DNA of 64,000 nt from Stenurella melanura (taxonomy: Eukaryota > Arthropoda > Insecta > Coleoptera > Cerambycidae). This document shows, in pieces, positions 48,907-63,900 of this stretch. Position numbers and translations under genes: made by a program. Every line of letters starts with the position of its first letter. Position 1 is the stretch's first letter. The stretch is from NCBI GenBank assembly GCA_963583905.1, contig OY757310.1:104313927-104377926 (forward strand). Direction: 5' to 3'. A model generated the notes under the pieces. It ran no database searches, had not been told where the DNA came from, and was given only the letters and a program-made list of their open reading frames with translations.

Positions 48907-51900
48907 GTATAAGACGAAAACTGAACTTCGTCTATTCAGAATATGTTATTTACCAATTTTATAGGTCTCGACGAGTTGGTTTGAAATGACCCTGTATGAA
49001 TTTTTCATAAAATCAATCGTTATCCAGCAAAATGGACTAACATGTAAATTTTCATAGGAGAGCTCGTAGTGAATCAAAACCTAAACTTCGTCTGATCGGA
49101 AAAAGTTATATAGAAAAATTATCCGCCGTGATGAGGCGGTTCGAAATGGTTCTATAAGATATTGGCGTAAAATCAACCGTTACCGAGTAAAATGGGTGAA
49201 GAGTGGATTTTCATGTCAGCCCGTATACGACGAAAACTGAACTTCGTCTATTCAGAATATGTTATTTACCAATTTTATAGGTCTCGACGAGTTGGTTTGA
49301 AATGATTCTATATGAATTTTTCATAAAATCAATCGTTATCCAGCAAAATGGACTAACATGTAAATTTTCATAGGAGAGCTCGTAGTGAATCAAAACCTAA
49401 ACTTCGTCTGATCGGAAAAAGTTATATAGAAAAATTATCCGCCGTGATGAGGCGGTTCGAAATGGCTCTATAAGATATTGGCGTAAAATCAACCGTTACC
49501 GAGTAAAATGGGTGAATAGTGGATTTTCATATCAGCCCGTATAAGACGAAAACTGAACTTCGTCTATTCAGAATATGTTATTTACCAATTTTATAGGTCT
49601 CGACGAGTTGGTTTGAAATGACCCTGTATGAATTTTTCATAAAATCAATCGTTATCCAGCAAAATGGACTAACATGTAAATTTTCATAGGAGAGCTCGTA
49701 GTGAATCAAAACCTAAACTTCGTCTGATCGGAAAAAGTTATATAGAAAAATTATCCGCCGTGATGAGGCGGTTCGAAATGGCTCTATAAGATATTGGCGT
49801 AAAATCAACCTTTACCGAGTAAAATGGGTGAATAGAGAATTTTCATGTCAGCCCGTAATAAGAACTTCGTCTATTCAGAAAATGTTATTTACCAATTTTA
49901 TAGGTCTCGACGAGTTGGTTTGAAATGATTCTATATGAATTTTTCATAAAATCAATCGTTATCCAGCAAAATGGACTAACATGTAAATTTTCATAGCAGA
50001 GCTCGTAGTGAATCAAAACCTAAACTTCGTCTGATCGGAAAAAGTTATATAGAAAAATTATCCGCCGTGATGAGGCGGTTCGAAATGGTTCTATAAGATA
50101 TTGGCGTAAAATCAACCGTTACCGAGTAAAATGGGTGAATAGTGGATTTTCATGTCAGCCCGCAATAAGACGAAAACTGAACTTCGTCTATTCAGAATAT
50201 GTTATTTACCAATTTTATAGGTCTCGACGAGTTGGTTTGAAATGACCCTGTATGAATTTTTCATAAAATCAATCGTTATCCAGCAAAATGGACTAACATG
50301 TAAATTTTCATAGGAGAGCTCGTAGTGAATCAAAACCTAAACTTCGTCTGATCGGAAAAAGTTATATAGAAAAATTATCCGCCGTGATGAGGCCGTTCGA
50401 AATGGCTCTATAAGATATTGGCGTAAAATCAACCGTTACCGAGTAAAATGGGTGAATAGTGGATTTTCATGTCAGCCCGTATAAGACGAAAACTGAACTT
50501 CGTCTATTCAGAATATGTTATTTACCAATTTTATAGGTCTCGACGAGTTGGTTTGAAATGACCCTGTATGAATTTTTCATAAAATCAATCGTTATCCAGC
50601 AAAATGGACTAACATGTAAATTTTCATAGGAGAGCTCGTAGTGAATCAAAACCTAAACTTCGTCTGATCGGAAAAAGTTATATAGAAAAATTATCCGCCG
50701 TGATGAGGGGGTTCGAAATGGCTTTATAAGATATTGGCGTAAAATCAACCGTTACCGAGTAAAATGGGTGAATAGTGGATTTTCATGTCAGCCCGTATAA
50801 GACGAAAACTGAACTTCGTCTATTCAGAATATGTTATTTACCAATTTTATAGGTCTCGACGAGTTGGTTTGAAATGACCCTGTATGAATTTTTCATAAAA
50901 TCAATCGTTATCCAGCAAAATGGACTAACATGTAAATTTTCATAGGAGAGCTCGTAGTGAATCAAAACCTAAACTTCGTCTGATCGGAAAAAGTTATATA
51001 GAAAAATTATCCGCCGTGATGAGGCGGTTCGAAATGGCTCTATAAGATATTGGCGTAAAATCAACCGTTACCGAGTAAAATGGGTGAATAGTGGATTTTC
51101 ATGTCAGCCCGTATAAGACGAAAAGTGAACTTCGTCTATTCAGAATATGTTATTTACCAATTTTATAGGTCTCGACGAGTTGGTTTGAAATGACCCTGTA
51201 TGAATTTTTCATAAAATCAATCGTTATCCAGCAAAATGGACTAACATGTAAATTTTCATAGGAGAGCTCGTAGTGAATCAAAACCTAAACTTCGTCTGAT
51301 CGGAAAAAGTTATATAGAAAAATTATCCGCCGTGATGAGGCAGTTCGAAATGGCTCTATAAGATATTGGCGTAAAATCAACCGTTACCGAGTAAAATGGG
51401 TGAATAGTGGATTTTCATGTCAGCCCGTAGAAGACGAAAACTGAACTTCGTCTATTCAGAATATGTTATTTACCAATTTTATAGGTCTCGACGAGTTGGT
51501 TTGAAATGACTATATATGAATTTTACATAAAATCAATCGTTATCCAGCAAAATGGACTAACATGTAAATTTTCATAGCAGAGGTCGTGGTGAATCAAAAC
51601 CTAAACTTCGTCTGATCGGAAAAAGTTATATAGAAAAATTATCCGCCGTGATGAGGCGGTTCGAAATGGCTCTATAAGATATTGGCGTAAAATCAACCGT
51701 TACCGAGTAAAATGGGTGAATAGTGGATTTTCATGTCAGCCCGCAATAAGACGAAAACTGAACTTCGTCTATTCAGAATATGTTATTTACCAATTTTATA
51801 GGTCTCGACGAGTTGGTTTGAAATGACCCTGTATGAATTTTTCATAAAATCAATCGTTATCCAGCAAAATGGACTAACATGTAAATTTTCATAAGAGAGC

Positions 51901-53640
51901 TCGTAGTGAATCAAAACCTAAACTTCGTCTGATCGGAAAAAGTTATATAGAAAAATTATCCGCCGTGATGAGGCGGTTCGAAATGGCTTTATAAGATATT
52001 GGCGTAAAATCAACCGTTACCGAGTAAAATGGGTGAATAGTGGATTTTCATGTCAGCCCGTATAAGACGAAAACTGAACTTCGTCTATTCAGAATATGTT
52101 ATTTACCAATTTTATAGGTCTCGACGAGTTGGTTTGAAATGACCCTGTATGAATTTTTCATAAAATCAATCGTTATCCAGCAAAATGGACTAACATGTAA
52201 ATTTTCATAGGAGAGCTCGTAGTGAATCAAAACCTAAACTTCGTCTGATCGGAAAAAGTTATATAGAAAAATTATCCGCCGTGTTGAGGCGGTTCGAAAT
52301 GGCTCTATAAGATATTGGCGTAAAATCAACCGTTACCGAGTAAAATGGGTGAATAGTGGATTTTCATGTCAGCCCGTATAAGACGAAAACTGAACTTCGT
52401 CTATTCAGAATATGTTATTTACCAATTTTATAGGTTTCGACGAGTTGGTTTGAAATGACTCTGTATGAATTTTTCATAAAATAAATCGTTATCCAGCAAA
52501 ATGGACTAACATGTAAATTTTCATAGGAGAGGTCGTGGTGAATCAAAACCTAAACTTCGTCTGATCGGAAAAAGTTATATAGACAAATTATCCGCCGTGA
52601 TGAGGCGGTTCGAAATGGTTCTATAAGATATTGGCGTAAAATCAACCGTTACCGAGTAAAATGGGTGAATAGTGGATTTTCATGTCAGCCCGCAATAAGA
52701 CGAAAACTGAACTTCGTCTATTCAGAATATGTTATTTACCAATTTTATAGGTCTCGACGAGTTGGTTTGAAATGACCCTGTATGAATTTTTCATAAAATC
52801 AATCGTTATCCAGCAAAATGGACTAACATGTAAATTTTCATAGGAGAGCTCGTAGTGAATCAAAACCTAACTTCGTCTGATCGGAAAAAGTTATATAGAA
52901 AAATTATCCGCCGTGATGAGGCGGTTCGAAATGGCTCTATAAGATATTGGCGTAAAATCAACCGTTACCGAGTAAAATGGGTGAATAGTGGATTTTCATG
53001 TCAGCCCGCAATAAGACGAAAACTGAACTTCGTCTATTCAGAATATGTTATTTACCAATTTTATAGGTCTCGACGAGTTGGTTTGAAATGACCCTGTATG
53101 AATTTTTCATAAAATCAATCGTTATCCAGCAAAATGGACTAACATGTAAATTTTCATAGCAGAGCTCGTAATGAATCAAAACCTAAACTTCGTCTGATCG
53201 GAAAAAGTTATATAGAAAAATTATCCGCCGTGATGAGGCGGTTCGAAATGGCTCTATAAGATATTGGCGTGAAATCAACCGTTACCGAGTAAAATGGGTG
53301 AATAGTGGATTTTCATGTCAGCCCGTATAAGACGAAAACTGAACTTCGTCTATTCAGAATATGTTATTTACCAATTTTATAGGGCTCGACGAGTTGGTTT
53401 GAAATGACTCTGTATGAATTTTTCATAAAATCAATCGTTATCCAGCAAAATGGACTAACATGTAAATTTTCATAGGAGAGCTCGTAGTGAATCAAAACCT
53501 AAACTTCGTCTGATCGGAAAAAGTTATATAGAAAAATTATCCGCCGTGATGAGGCGGTTCGAAATGGTTCTATAAGATATTGGCGTAAAATCAACCGTTG
53601 CCGAGTAAAATGGGTGAATAGTGAATTTTCATGTCAGCCC
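48907..53640 (+). repeat. 15/12-monomer HOR, copy 3 (4,734 bp, 15 monomers)
   Basis: Marker order and length equal copy 1, including the three monomers absent from copy 2. AGGGCTCG recurs at about 53384, 4,734 bp after its position in copy 2 (48650). After that the sequence switches to monomers like those at 34.9-36.7 kb. Since copies 1 and 3 are 15-mers flanking a 12-mer, the deletion is best placed in copy 2, or the order arose by exchange between chromatids carrying different variants. Confidence 0.92.
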
Positions 53641-56466
53641 GTAATAAGAACTTCGTCTATTCAGAATATGTTATTTACCAATTTTATAGGTCTCGACGAG
53701 TTGGTTTGAAATGACTCTATATGAATTTTTCATAAAATCAATCGTTATCCAGCAAAATGGACTAACATGTAAATTTTCATAGGAGAGCTCGTAGTGAATC
53801 AAAACCTAAACTTCGTCTGATCGGAAAAAGTTATATAGAAAAATTATCCGCCGTGATGAGGCGGTTCGAAATGGCTCTATAAGATATTGGCGTAAAATCA
53901 ACCGTTACCGAGTAAAATGGGTGAATAGTGGATTTTCATGTCAGCCCGTATAAGACGAAAACTGAACTTCGTCTATTCAGAATATGTTATTTACCAATTT
54001 TATAGGTCTCGACGAGTTGGTTTGAAATGACCCTGTATGAATTTTTCATAAAATCAATCGTTATCCAGCAAAATGGACTAACATGTAAATTTTCATAGGA
54101 GAGCTCGTAGTGAATCAAAACCTAAACTTCGTCTGATCGGAAAAAGTTATATAGAAAAATTATCCGCCGTGATGAGGCCGTTCGAAATGGCTCTATAAGA
54201 TATTGGCGTAAAATCAACCGTTACCGAGTAAAATGGGTGAATAGTGGATTTTCATGTCAGCCCGTATAAGACGAAAACTGAACTTCGTCTATTCAGAATA
54301 TGTTATTTACCAATTTTATAGGTCTCGACGAGTTGGTTTGAAATGACCCTGTATGAATTTTTCATAAAATCAATCGTTATCCAGCAAAATGGACTAACAT
54401 GTAAATTTTCATAGGAGAGCTCGTAGTGAATCAAAACCTAAACTTCGTCTGATCGGAAAAAGTTATATAGAAAAATTATCCGCCGTGATGAGGCGGTTCG
54501 AAATGGCTTTATAAGATATTGGCGTAAAATCAACCGTTACCGAGTAAAATTTGTGAATAGTGGATTTTCATGTCAGCCCGTATAAGACGAAAACTGAACT
54601 TCGTCTATTCAGAATATGTTATTTACCAATTTTATAGGTCTCGACGAGTTGGTTTGAAATGACCCTGTATGAATTTTTCATAAAATCAATCGTTATCCAG
54701 CAAAATGGACTAACATGTAAATTTTCATAGGAGAGCTCGTAGTGAATCAAAACCTAAACTTCGTCTGATCGGAAAAAGTTATATAGAAAAATTATCCGCC
54801 GTGATGAGGCGGTTCGAAATGGCTCTATAAGATATTGGCGTAAAATCAACCGTTACCGAGTAAAATGGGTGAATAGTGGATTTTCATGTCAGCCCGTATA
54901 AGAGGAAAACTGAACTTCGTCTATTCAGAATATGTTATTTACCAATTTTATAGGTCTCGACGAGTGGGTTTGAAATGACTCTGTATGAATTTTTCATAAA
55001 ATAAATCGTTATCCAGCAAAATGGGCTAACATGTAAATTTTCATAGGAGAGGTCGTGGTGAATCAAAACCTAAACTTCGTCTGATCGGAAAAAGTTATAT
55101 AGAAAAATTATCCGCCGTGATGAGGCGGTTCGAAATGGTTTTATAAGATATTGGCGTAAAATCAACCGTTACCGAGTAAAATGGGTGAATAGTGGATTTT
55201 CATGTCAGCCCGTATAAGACGAAAACTGAACTTCGTCTATTCAGAATATGTTATTTACCAATTTTATAGGTCTCGACGAGTTGGTTTGAAATGACCCTGT
55301 ATGAATTTTTCATAAAATCAATCGTTATCCAGCAAAATGGACTAACATGTAAATTTTCATAGGAGAGCTCGTAGTGAATCAAAACCTAAACTTCGTCTGA
55401 TCGGAAAAAGTTATATAGAAAAATTATCCGCCGTGATGAGGCGGTTCGAAATGGCTCTATAAGATATTGGCGTAAAATCAACCGTTACCGAGTAAAATGG
55501 GTGAATAGTGGATTTTCATGTCAGCCCGTATAAGACGAAAACTGAACTTCGTCTATTCAGAATACGTTATTTACCAATTTTATAGGTCTCGACGAGTTGG
55601 TTTGAAATGACTCTGTATGAATTTTTCATAAAATCAATCGTTATCCAGCAAAATGGACTAACATGTAAATGTTCATAGGAGAGGTCGTGGTGAATCAAAA
55701 CCTAAACTTCGTCTGATCGGAAAAAGTAATATAGAAAAATTATCCGCCGTGATGAGGCGGTTCGAAATGGTTCTATAAGATATTGGCGTAAAATCAACCG
55801 TTGCCGAGTAAAATGGGTGAATAGTGAATTTTCATGTCAGCCCGTATAAGACGAAAACTGAACTTCGTCTATTCAGAATATGTTATTTACCAATTTTATA
55901 GGTCTCGACGAGTTGGTTTGAAATGATTCTATATGAATTTTTCATAAAATCAATCGTTATCCAGCAAAATGGACTAACATGTAAATTTTCATAGCAGAGC
56001 TCGTAATGAATCAAAACCTAAACTTCGTCTGATCGGAAAAAGTTATATAGAAAAATTATCCGCCGTGATGAGGCGGTTCGAAATGGTTCTCTAAGATATT
56101 GGCGTAAAATCAACCGTTGCCGAGTAAAATGGGTGAATAGTGAATTTTCATGTCAGCCCGTAATAAGAACTTCGTCTATTCAGAATATGTTATTTACCAA
56201 TTTTATAGGTCTCGACGAGTTGGTTTGAAATGACTCTATATGAATTTTTCATAAAATCAATCGTTATCCAGCAAAATGGACTAACATGTAAATTTTCATA
56301 GGAGAGCTCGTAGTGAATCAAAACCTAAACTTCGTCTGATCGGAAAAAGTTATATAGAAAAATTATCCGCCGTGATGAGGCGGTTCGAAATGGTTCTATA
56401 AGATATTGGCGTAAAATCAACCGTTACCGAGTAAAATGGGTGAATAGTGGATTTTCATGTCAGCCC

Positions 56467-59400
56467 GTATAAGACGAAAACTGAACTTCGTCTATTCAGA
56501 ATATGTTATTTACCAATTTTATAGGTCTCGACGAGTTGGTTTGAAATGACCCTGTATGAATTTTTCATAAAATCAATCGTTATCCAGCAAAATGGACTAA
56601 CATGTAAATTTTCATAGGAGAGCTCGTAGTGAATCAAAACCTAAACTTCGTCTGATCGGAAAAAGTTATATAGAAAAATTATCCGCCGTGATGAGGCGGT
56701 TCGAAATGGTTCTATAAGATATTGGCGTAAAATCAACCGTTACCGAGTAAAATGGGTGAAGAGTGGATTTTCATGTCAGCCCGTATACGACGAAAACTGA
56801 ACTTCGTCTATTCAGAATATGTTATTTACCAATTTTATAGGTCTCGACGAGTTGGTTTGAAATGATTCTATATGAATTTTTCATAAAATCAATCGTTATC
56901 CAGCAAAATGGACTAACATGTAAATTTTCATAGGAGAGCTCGTAGTGAATCAAAACCTAAACTTCGTCTGATCGGAAAAAGTTATATAGAAAAATTATCC
57001 GCCGTGATGAGGCGGTTCGAAATGGCTCTATAAGATATTGGCGTAAAATCAACCGTTACCGAGTAAAATGGGTGAATAGTGGATTTTCATATCAGCCCGT
57101 ATAAGACGAAAACTGAACTTCGTCTATTCAGAATATGTTATTTACCAATTTTATAGGTCTCGACGAGTTGGTTTGAAATGACCCTGTATGAATTTTTCAT
57201 AAAATCAATCGTTATCCAGCAAAATGGACTAACATGTAAATTTTCATAGGAGAGCTCGTAGTGAATCAAAACCTAAACTTCGTCTGATCGGAAAAAGTTA
57301 TATAGAAAAATTATCCGCCGTGATGAGGCGGTTCGAAATGGCTCTATAAGATATTGGCGTAAAATCAACCTTTACCGAGTAAAATGGGTGAATAGAGAAT
57401 TTTCATGTCAGCCCGTAATAAGAACTTCGTCTATTCAGAAAATGTTATTTACCAATTTTATAGGTCTCGACGAGTTGGTTTGAAATGATTCTATATGAAT
57501 TTTTCATAAAATCAATCGTTATCCAGCAAAATGGACTAACATGTAAATTTTCATAGCAGAGCTCGTAGTGAATCAAAACCTAAACTTCGTCTGATCGGAA
57601 AAAGTTATATAGAAAAATTATCCGCCGTGATGAGGCGGTTCGAAATGGTTCTATAAGATATTGGCGTAAAATCAACCGTTACCGAGTAAAATGGGTGAAT
57701 AGTGGATTTTCATGTCAGCCCGCAATAAGACGAAAACTGAACTTCGTCTATTCAGAATATGTTATTTACCAATTTTATAGGTCTCGACGAGTTGGTTTGA
57801 AATGACCCTGTATGAATTTTTCATAAAATCAATCGTTATCCAGCAAAATGGACTAACATGTAAATTTTCATAGGAGAGCTCGTAGTGAATCAAAACCTAA
57901 ACTTCGTCTGATCGGAAAAAGTTATATAGAAAAATTATCCGCCGTGATGAGGCCGTTCGAAATGGCTCTATAAGATATTGGCGTAAAATCAACCGTTACC
58001 GAGTAAAATGGGTGAATAGTGGATTTTCATGTCAGCCCGTATAAGACGAAAACTGAACTTCGTCTATTCAGAATATGTTATTTACCAATTTTATAGGTCT
58101 CGACGAGTTGGTTTGAAATGACCCTGTATGAATTTTTCATAAAATCAATCGTTATCCAGCAAAATGGACTAACATGTAAATTTTCATAGGAGAGCTCGTA
58201 GTGAATCAAAACCTAAACTTCGTCTGATCGGAAAAAGTTATATAGAAAAATTATCCGCCGTGATGAGGGGGTTCGAAATGGCTTTATAAGATATTGGCGT
58301 AAAATCAACCGTTACCGAGTAAAATGGGTGAATAGTGGATTTTCATGTCAGCCCGTATAAGACGAAAACTGAACTTCGTCTATTCAGAATATGTTATTTA
58401 CCAATTTTATAGGTCTCGACGAGTTGGTTTGAAATGACCCTGTATGAATTTTTCATAAAATCAATCGTTATCCAGCAAAATGGACTAACATGTAAATTTT
58501 CATAGGAGAGCTCGTAGTGAATCAAAACCTAAACTTCGTCTGATCGGAAAAAGTTATATAGAAAAATTATCCGCCGTGATGAGGCGGTTCGAAATGGCTC
58601 TATAAGATATTGGCGTAAAATCAACCGTTACCGAGTAAAATGGGTGAATAGTGGATTTTCATGTCAGCCCGTATAAGACGAAAAGTGAACTTCGTCTATT
58701 CAGAATATGTTATTTACCAATTTTATAGGTCTCGACGAGTTGGTTTGAAATGACCCTGTATGAATTTTTCATAAAATCAATCGTTATCCAGCAAAATGGA
58801 CTAACATGTAAATTTTCATAGGAGAGCTCGTAGTGAATCAAAACCTAAACTTCGTCTGATCGGAAAAAGTTATATAGAAAAATTATCCGCCGTGATGAGG
58901 CAGTTCGAAATGGCTCTATAAGATATTGGCGTAAAATCAACCGTTACCGAGTAAAATGGGTGAATAGTGGATTTTCATGTCAGCCCGTAGAAGACGAAAA
59001 CTGAACTTCGTCTATTCAGAATATGTTATTTACCAATTTTATAGGTCTCGACGAGTTGGTTTGAAATGACTATATATGAATTTTACATAAAATCAATCGT
59101 TATCCAGCAAAATGGACTAACATGTAAATTTTCATAGCAGAGGTCGTGGTGAATCAAAACCTAAACTTCGTCTGATCGGAAAAAGTTATATAGAAAAATT
59201 ATCCGCCGTGATGAGGCGGTTCGAAATGGTTCTATAAGATATTGGCGTAAAATCAACCGTTACCGAGTAAAATGGGTGAATAGTGGATTTTCATGTCAGC
59301 CCGCAATAAGACGAAAACTGAACTTCGTCTATTCAGAATATGTTATTTACCAATTTTATAGGTCTCGACGAGTTGGTTTGAAATGACCCTGTATGAATTT

Positions 59401-60251
59401 TTCATAAAATCAATCGTTATCCAGCAAAATGGACTAACATGTAAATTTTCATAGGAGAGCTCGTAGTGAATCAAAACCTAACTTCGTCTGATCGGAAAAA
59501 GTTATATAGAAAAATTATCCGCCGTGATGAGGCGGTTCGAAATGGTTCTATAAGATATTGGCGTAAAATCAACCGTTACCGAGTAAAATGGGTGAATAGT
59601 GGATTTTCATGTCAGCCCGCAATAAGACGAAAACTGAACTTCGTCTATTCAGAATATGTTATTTACCAATTTTATAGGTCTCGACGAGTTGGTTTGAAAT
59701 GACCCTGTATGAATTTTTCATAAAATCAATCGTTATCCAGCAAAATGGACTAACATGTAAATTTTCATAGCAGAGCTCGTAATGAATCAAAACCTAAACT
59801 TCGTCTGATCGGAAAAAGTTATATAGAAAAATTATCCGCCGTGATGAGGCGGTTCGAAATGGCTCTATAAGATATTGGCGTAAAATCAACCGTTACCGAG
59901 TAAAATGGGTGAATAGTGGATTTTCATGTCAGCCCGTATAAGACGAAAACTGAACTTCGTCTATTCAGAATATGTTATTTACCAATTTTATAGGTCTCGA
60001 CGAGTTGGTTTGAAATGACTCTGTATGAATTTTTCATAAAATCAATCGTTATCCAGCAAAATGGACTAACATGTAAATTTTCATAGGAGAGCTCGTAGTG
60101 AATCAAAACCTAAACTTCGTCTGATCGGAAAAAGTTATATAGAAAAATTATCCGCCGTGATGAGGCGGTTCGAAATGGTTCTATAAGATATTGGCGTAAA
60201 ATCAACCGTTACCGAGTAAAATGGGTGAATAGTGGATTTTCATGTCAGCCC
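56467..60251 (+). repeat. 15/12-monomer HOR, partial copy 4 (12-monomer form)
   Basis: The same markers run from GTGAAGAGTGG (56756) to GACTATATATG (59070 region), followed after one monomer by CCTAACTTCG (59475 region), as in copy 2. The intervening monomer has AGAAAAATT in place of AGACAAATT. Later markers GTGAAATC and AGGGCTCG are absent, and the sequence from about 59.14 kb instead matches 18.14 kb onward. It is separated from copy 3 by about nine monomers drawn from 35-36.7 kb-like and 39 kb-like sequence. Confidence 0.82.
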
Positions 60252-60959
60252 GCAATAAGACGAAAACTGAACTTCGTCTATTCAGAATATGTTATTTACC
60301 AATTTTATAGGTCTCGACGAGTTGGTTTGAAATGACCCTGTATGAATTTTTCATAAAATCAATCGTTATCCAGCAAAATGGACTAACATGTAAATTTTCA
60401 TAGCAGAGCTCGTAGTGAATCAAAACCTAAACTTCGTCTGATCGGAAAAAGTTACATAGAAAAATTATCCGCCGTGATGGGGCGGTTCGAAATGGTTCTA
60501 TAAGATATTGGCGTAAAATCAACCGTTACCGAGTAAAATGGGTGAATAGTGGATTTTCATGTCAGCCCGTATAAGACGAAAACTGAACTTCGTCTATTCA
60601 GAATATGTTATTTACCAATTTTATAGGTCTCGACGAGTTGGTTTGAAATGACCCTGTATGAATTTTTCATAAAATCAATCGTTATCCAGCAAAATGGACT
60701 AACATGTAAATTTTCATAGGAGAGCTCGTAGTGAATCAAAACCTAAACTTCGTCTGATCGGAAAAAGTTATATAGAAAAATTATCCGCCGTGATGAGGCA
60801 GTTCGAAATGGCTCTATAAGATATTGGCGTAAAATCAACCGTTACCGAGTAAAATGGGTGAATAGTGGATTTTCATGTCAGCCCGTATAAGACGAAAACT
60901 GAACTTCGTCTATTCAGAATATGTTATTTACCAATTTTATAGGTCTCGACGAGTTGGTT

Positions 60960-63900
60960 TGAAATGACTCTATATGAATTTTTCATAAAATCAATCGTTA
61001 TCCAGCAAAATGGACTAACATGTAAATTTTCATAGCAGAGGTCGTGGTGAATCAAAACCTAAACTTCGTCTGATCGGAAAAAGTTATATAGAAAAATTAT
61101 CCGCCGTGATGAGGCGGTTCGAAATGGTTCTATAAGATATTGGCGTAAAATCAACCGTTACCGAGTAAAATGGGTAAATAGTTGATTTTCATGTCAGCCC
61201 GCAATAAGACGAAAACTGAACTTCGTCTATTCAGAATATGTTATTTACCAATTTTATAGGTCTCGACGAGTTGGTTTGAAATGACCCTGTATGAATTTTT
61301 CATAAAATCAATCGTTATCCAGCAAAATGGACTAACATGTAAATTTTCATAGGAGAGCTCGTAGTGAATCAAAACCTAAACTTCGTCTGATCGGAAAAAG
61401 TTATATAGAAAAATTATCCGCCGTGATGAGGCGGTTCGAAATGGTTCTATAAGATATTGGCGTAAAATCAACCGTTACCGAGTAAAATGGGTGAATAGTG
61501 GATTTTCATGTCAGCCCGTATAAGACGAAAACTGAACTTCGTCTATTCAGAATATGTTATTTACCAATTTTATAGGTCTCGACGAGTTGGTTTGAAATGA
61601 CTCTGTATGAATTTTTCATAAAATCAATCGTTATCCAGCAAAATGGACTAACATGTAAATTTTCATAGGAGAGCTCGTAGTGAATCAAAACCTAAACTTC
61701 GTCTGATCGGAAAAAGTTATATAGAAAAATTATCCGCCGTGATGAGGCGGTTCGAAATGGCTCTATAAGATATTAACGTAAAATCAACCGTTACCGAGTA
61801 AAATGGGTGAATAATGGATTTTCATGTCAGCCCGTATAAGACGAAAACTGAACTTCGTCTATTCAGAATATGTTATTTACCAATTTTATAGGTCTCGACG
61901 AGTTGGTTTGAAATGACTGTATGAATTTTTCATAAAATAAATCGTTATCCAGCAAAATGGGCTAACATGTAAATTTTCATAGGAGAGGTCGTGGTGAATC
62001 AAAACCTAAACTTCGTCTGATCGGAAAAAGTTATATAGAAAAATTATCCGCCGTGATGAGGCGGTTCGAAATGGCTTTATAAGATATTGGCGTAAAATCA
62101 ACCGTTACCGAGTAAAATGGGTGAATAGTGGATTTTCATGTCAGCCCGTATAAGACGAAAACTGAACTTCGTCTATTCAGAATATGTTATTTACCAATTT
62201 TATAGGTCTCGACGAGTTGGTTTGAAATGACTCTGTATGAATTTTTCATAAAATAAATCGTTATCCAGCAAAATGGACTAACATGTAAATTTTCATAGGA
62301 GAGGTCATGGTGAATCAAAACCTAAACTTCGTCTGATCGGAAAAAGTTATATAGAAAAATTATCCGCCGTGATGAGGCGGTTCGAAATGGCTTTATAAGA
62401 TATTGGCGTAAAATCAACCGTTACCGAGTAAAATGGGTGAATAGTGGATTTTCATGTCAGCCCGTATAAGACGAAAACTGAACTTCGTCTATTCAGAATA
62501 TGTTATTTACCAATTTTGTAGGTCTCGACGAGTTGGTTTGAAATGACCCTGTATGAATTTTTCATAAAATCAATCGTTATCCAGCAAAATGGACTAACAT
62601 GTAAATTTTCATAGGAGAGCTCGTAGTGAATCAAAACCTAAACTTCGTCTGATCGGAAAAAGTTATATAGAAAAATTATCCGCCGTGATGAGGCGGTTCG
62701 AAATGGCTCTATAAGATATTGGCGTAAAATCAACCGTTACCGAGTAAAATGGGTGAATAGTGGATTTTCATGTCAGCCCGTATAAGACGAAAACTGAACT
62801 TCGTCTATTCAGAATATGTTATTTACCAATTTTATAGGTCTCGACGAGTTGGTTTGAAATGACTCTGTATGAATTTTTCATAAAATCAATCGTTATCCAG
62901 CAAAATGGACTAACATGTAAATTTTCATAGGAGAGGTCGTGGTGAATCAAAACCTAAACTTCGTCTGATCGGAAAAAGTTATATAGAAAAATTATCCGCC
63001 GTGATGAGGCGGTTCGAAATGGCTTTATAAGATATTGGCGAAAAATCAACCGTTACCGAGTAAAATGGGTGAATAGTGGATTTTCATGTCAGCCCGCAAT
63101 AAGACGAAAACTGAACTTCGTCTATTCAGAATATGTTATTTACCAATTTTATAGGTCTCGACGAGTTGGTTTGAAATGACCCTGTATGAATTTTTCATAA
63201 AATCAATCGTTATCCAGCAAAATGGACTAACATGTAAATTTTCATAGGAGAGCTCGTAGTGAATCAAAACCTAAACTTCGTCTGATCGGAAAAAGTTATA
63301 TAGAAAAATTATCCGCCGTGATGAGGCGGTTCGAAATGGCTCTATAAGATATTGGCGTAAAATCAACCGTTACCGAGTAAAATGGGTGAATAGTGGATTT
63401 TCATGTCAGCCCGTATAAGACGAAAACTGAACTTCGTCTATTCAGAATATGTTATTTACCAATTTTATAGGTCTCGACGAGTTGGTTTGAAATGACTCTG
63501 TATGAATTTTTCATAAAATCAATCGTTATCCAGCAAAATGGACTAACATGTAAATTTTCATAGGAGAGGTCGTGGTGAATCAAAACCTAAACTTCGTCTG
63601 ATCGGAAAAAGTTATATAGAAAAATTATCCGCCGTGATGAGGCGGTTCGAAATGGCTTTATAAGATATTGGCGTAAAATCAACCGTTATCGAGTAAAATG
63701 GGTGAATAGTGGATTTTCATGTCAGCCCGCAATAAGACGAAAACTGAACTTCGTCTATTCAGAATATGTTATTTACCAATTTTATAGGTCTCGACGAGTT
63801 GGTTTGAAATGACCCTGTATGAATTTTTCATAAAATCAATCGTTATCCAGCAAAATGGACTAACATGTAAATTTTCATAGGAGAGCTCGTAGTGAATCAA

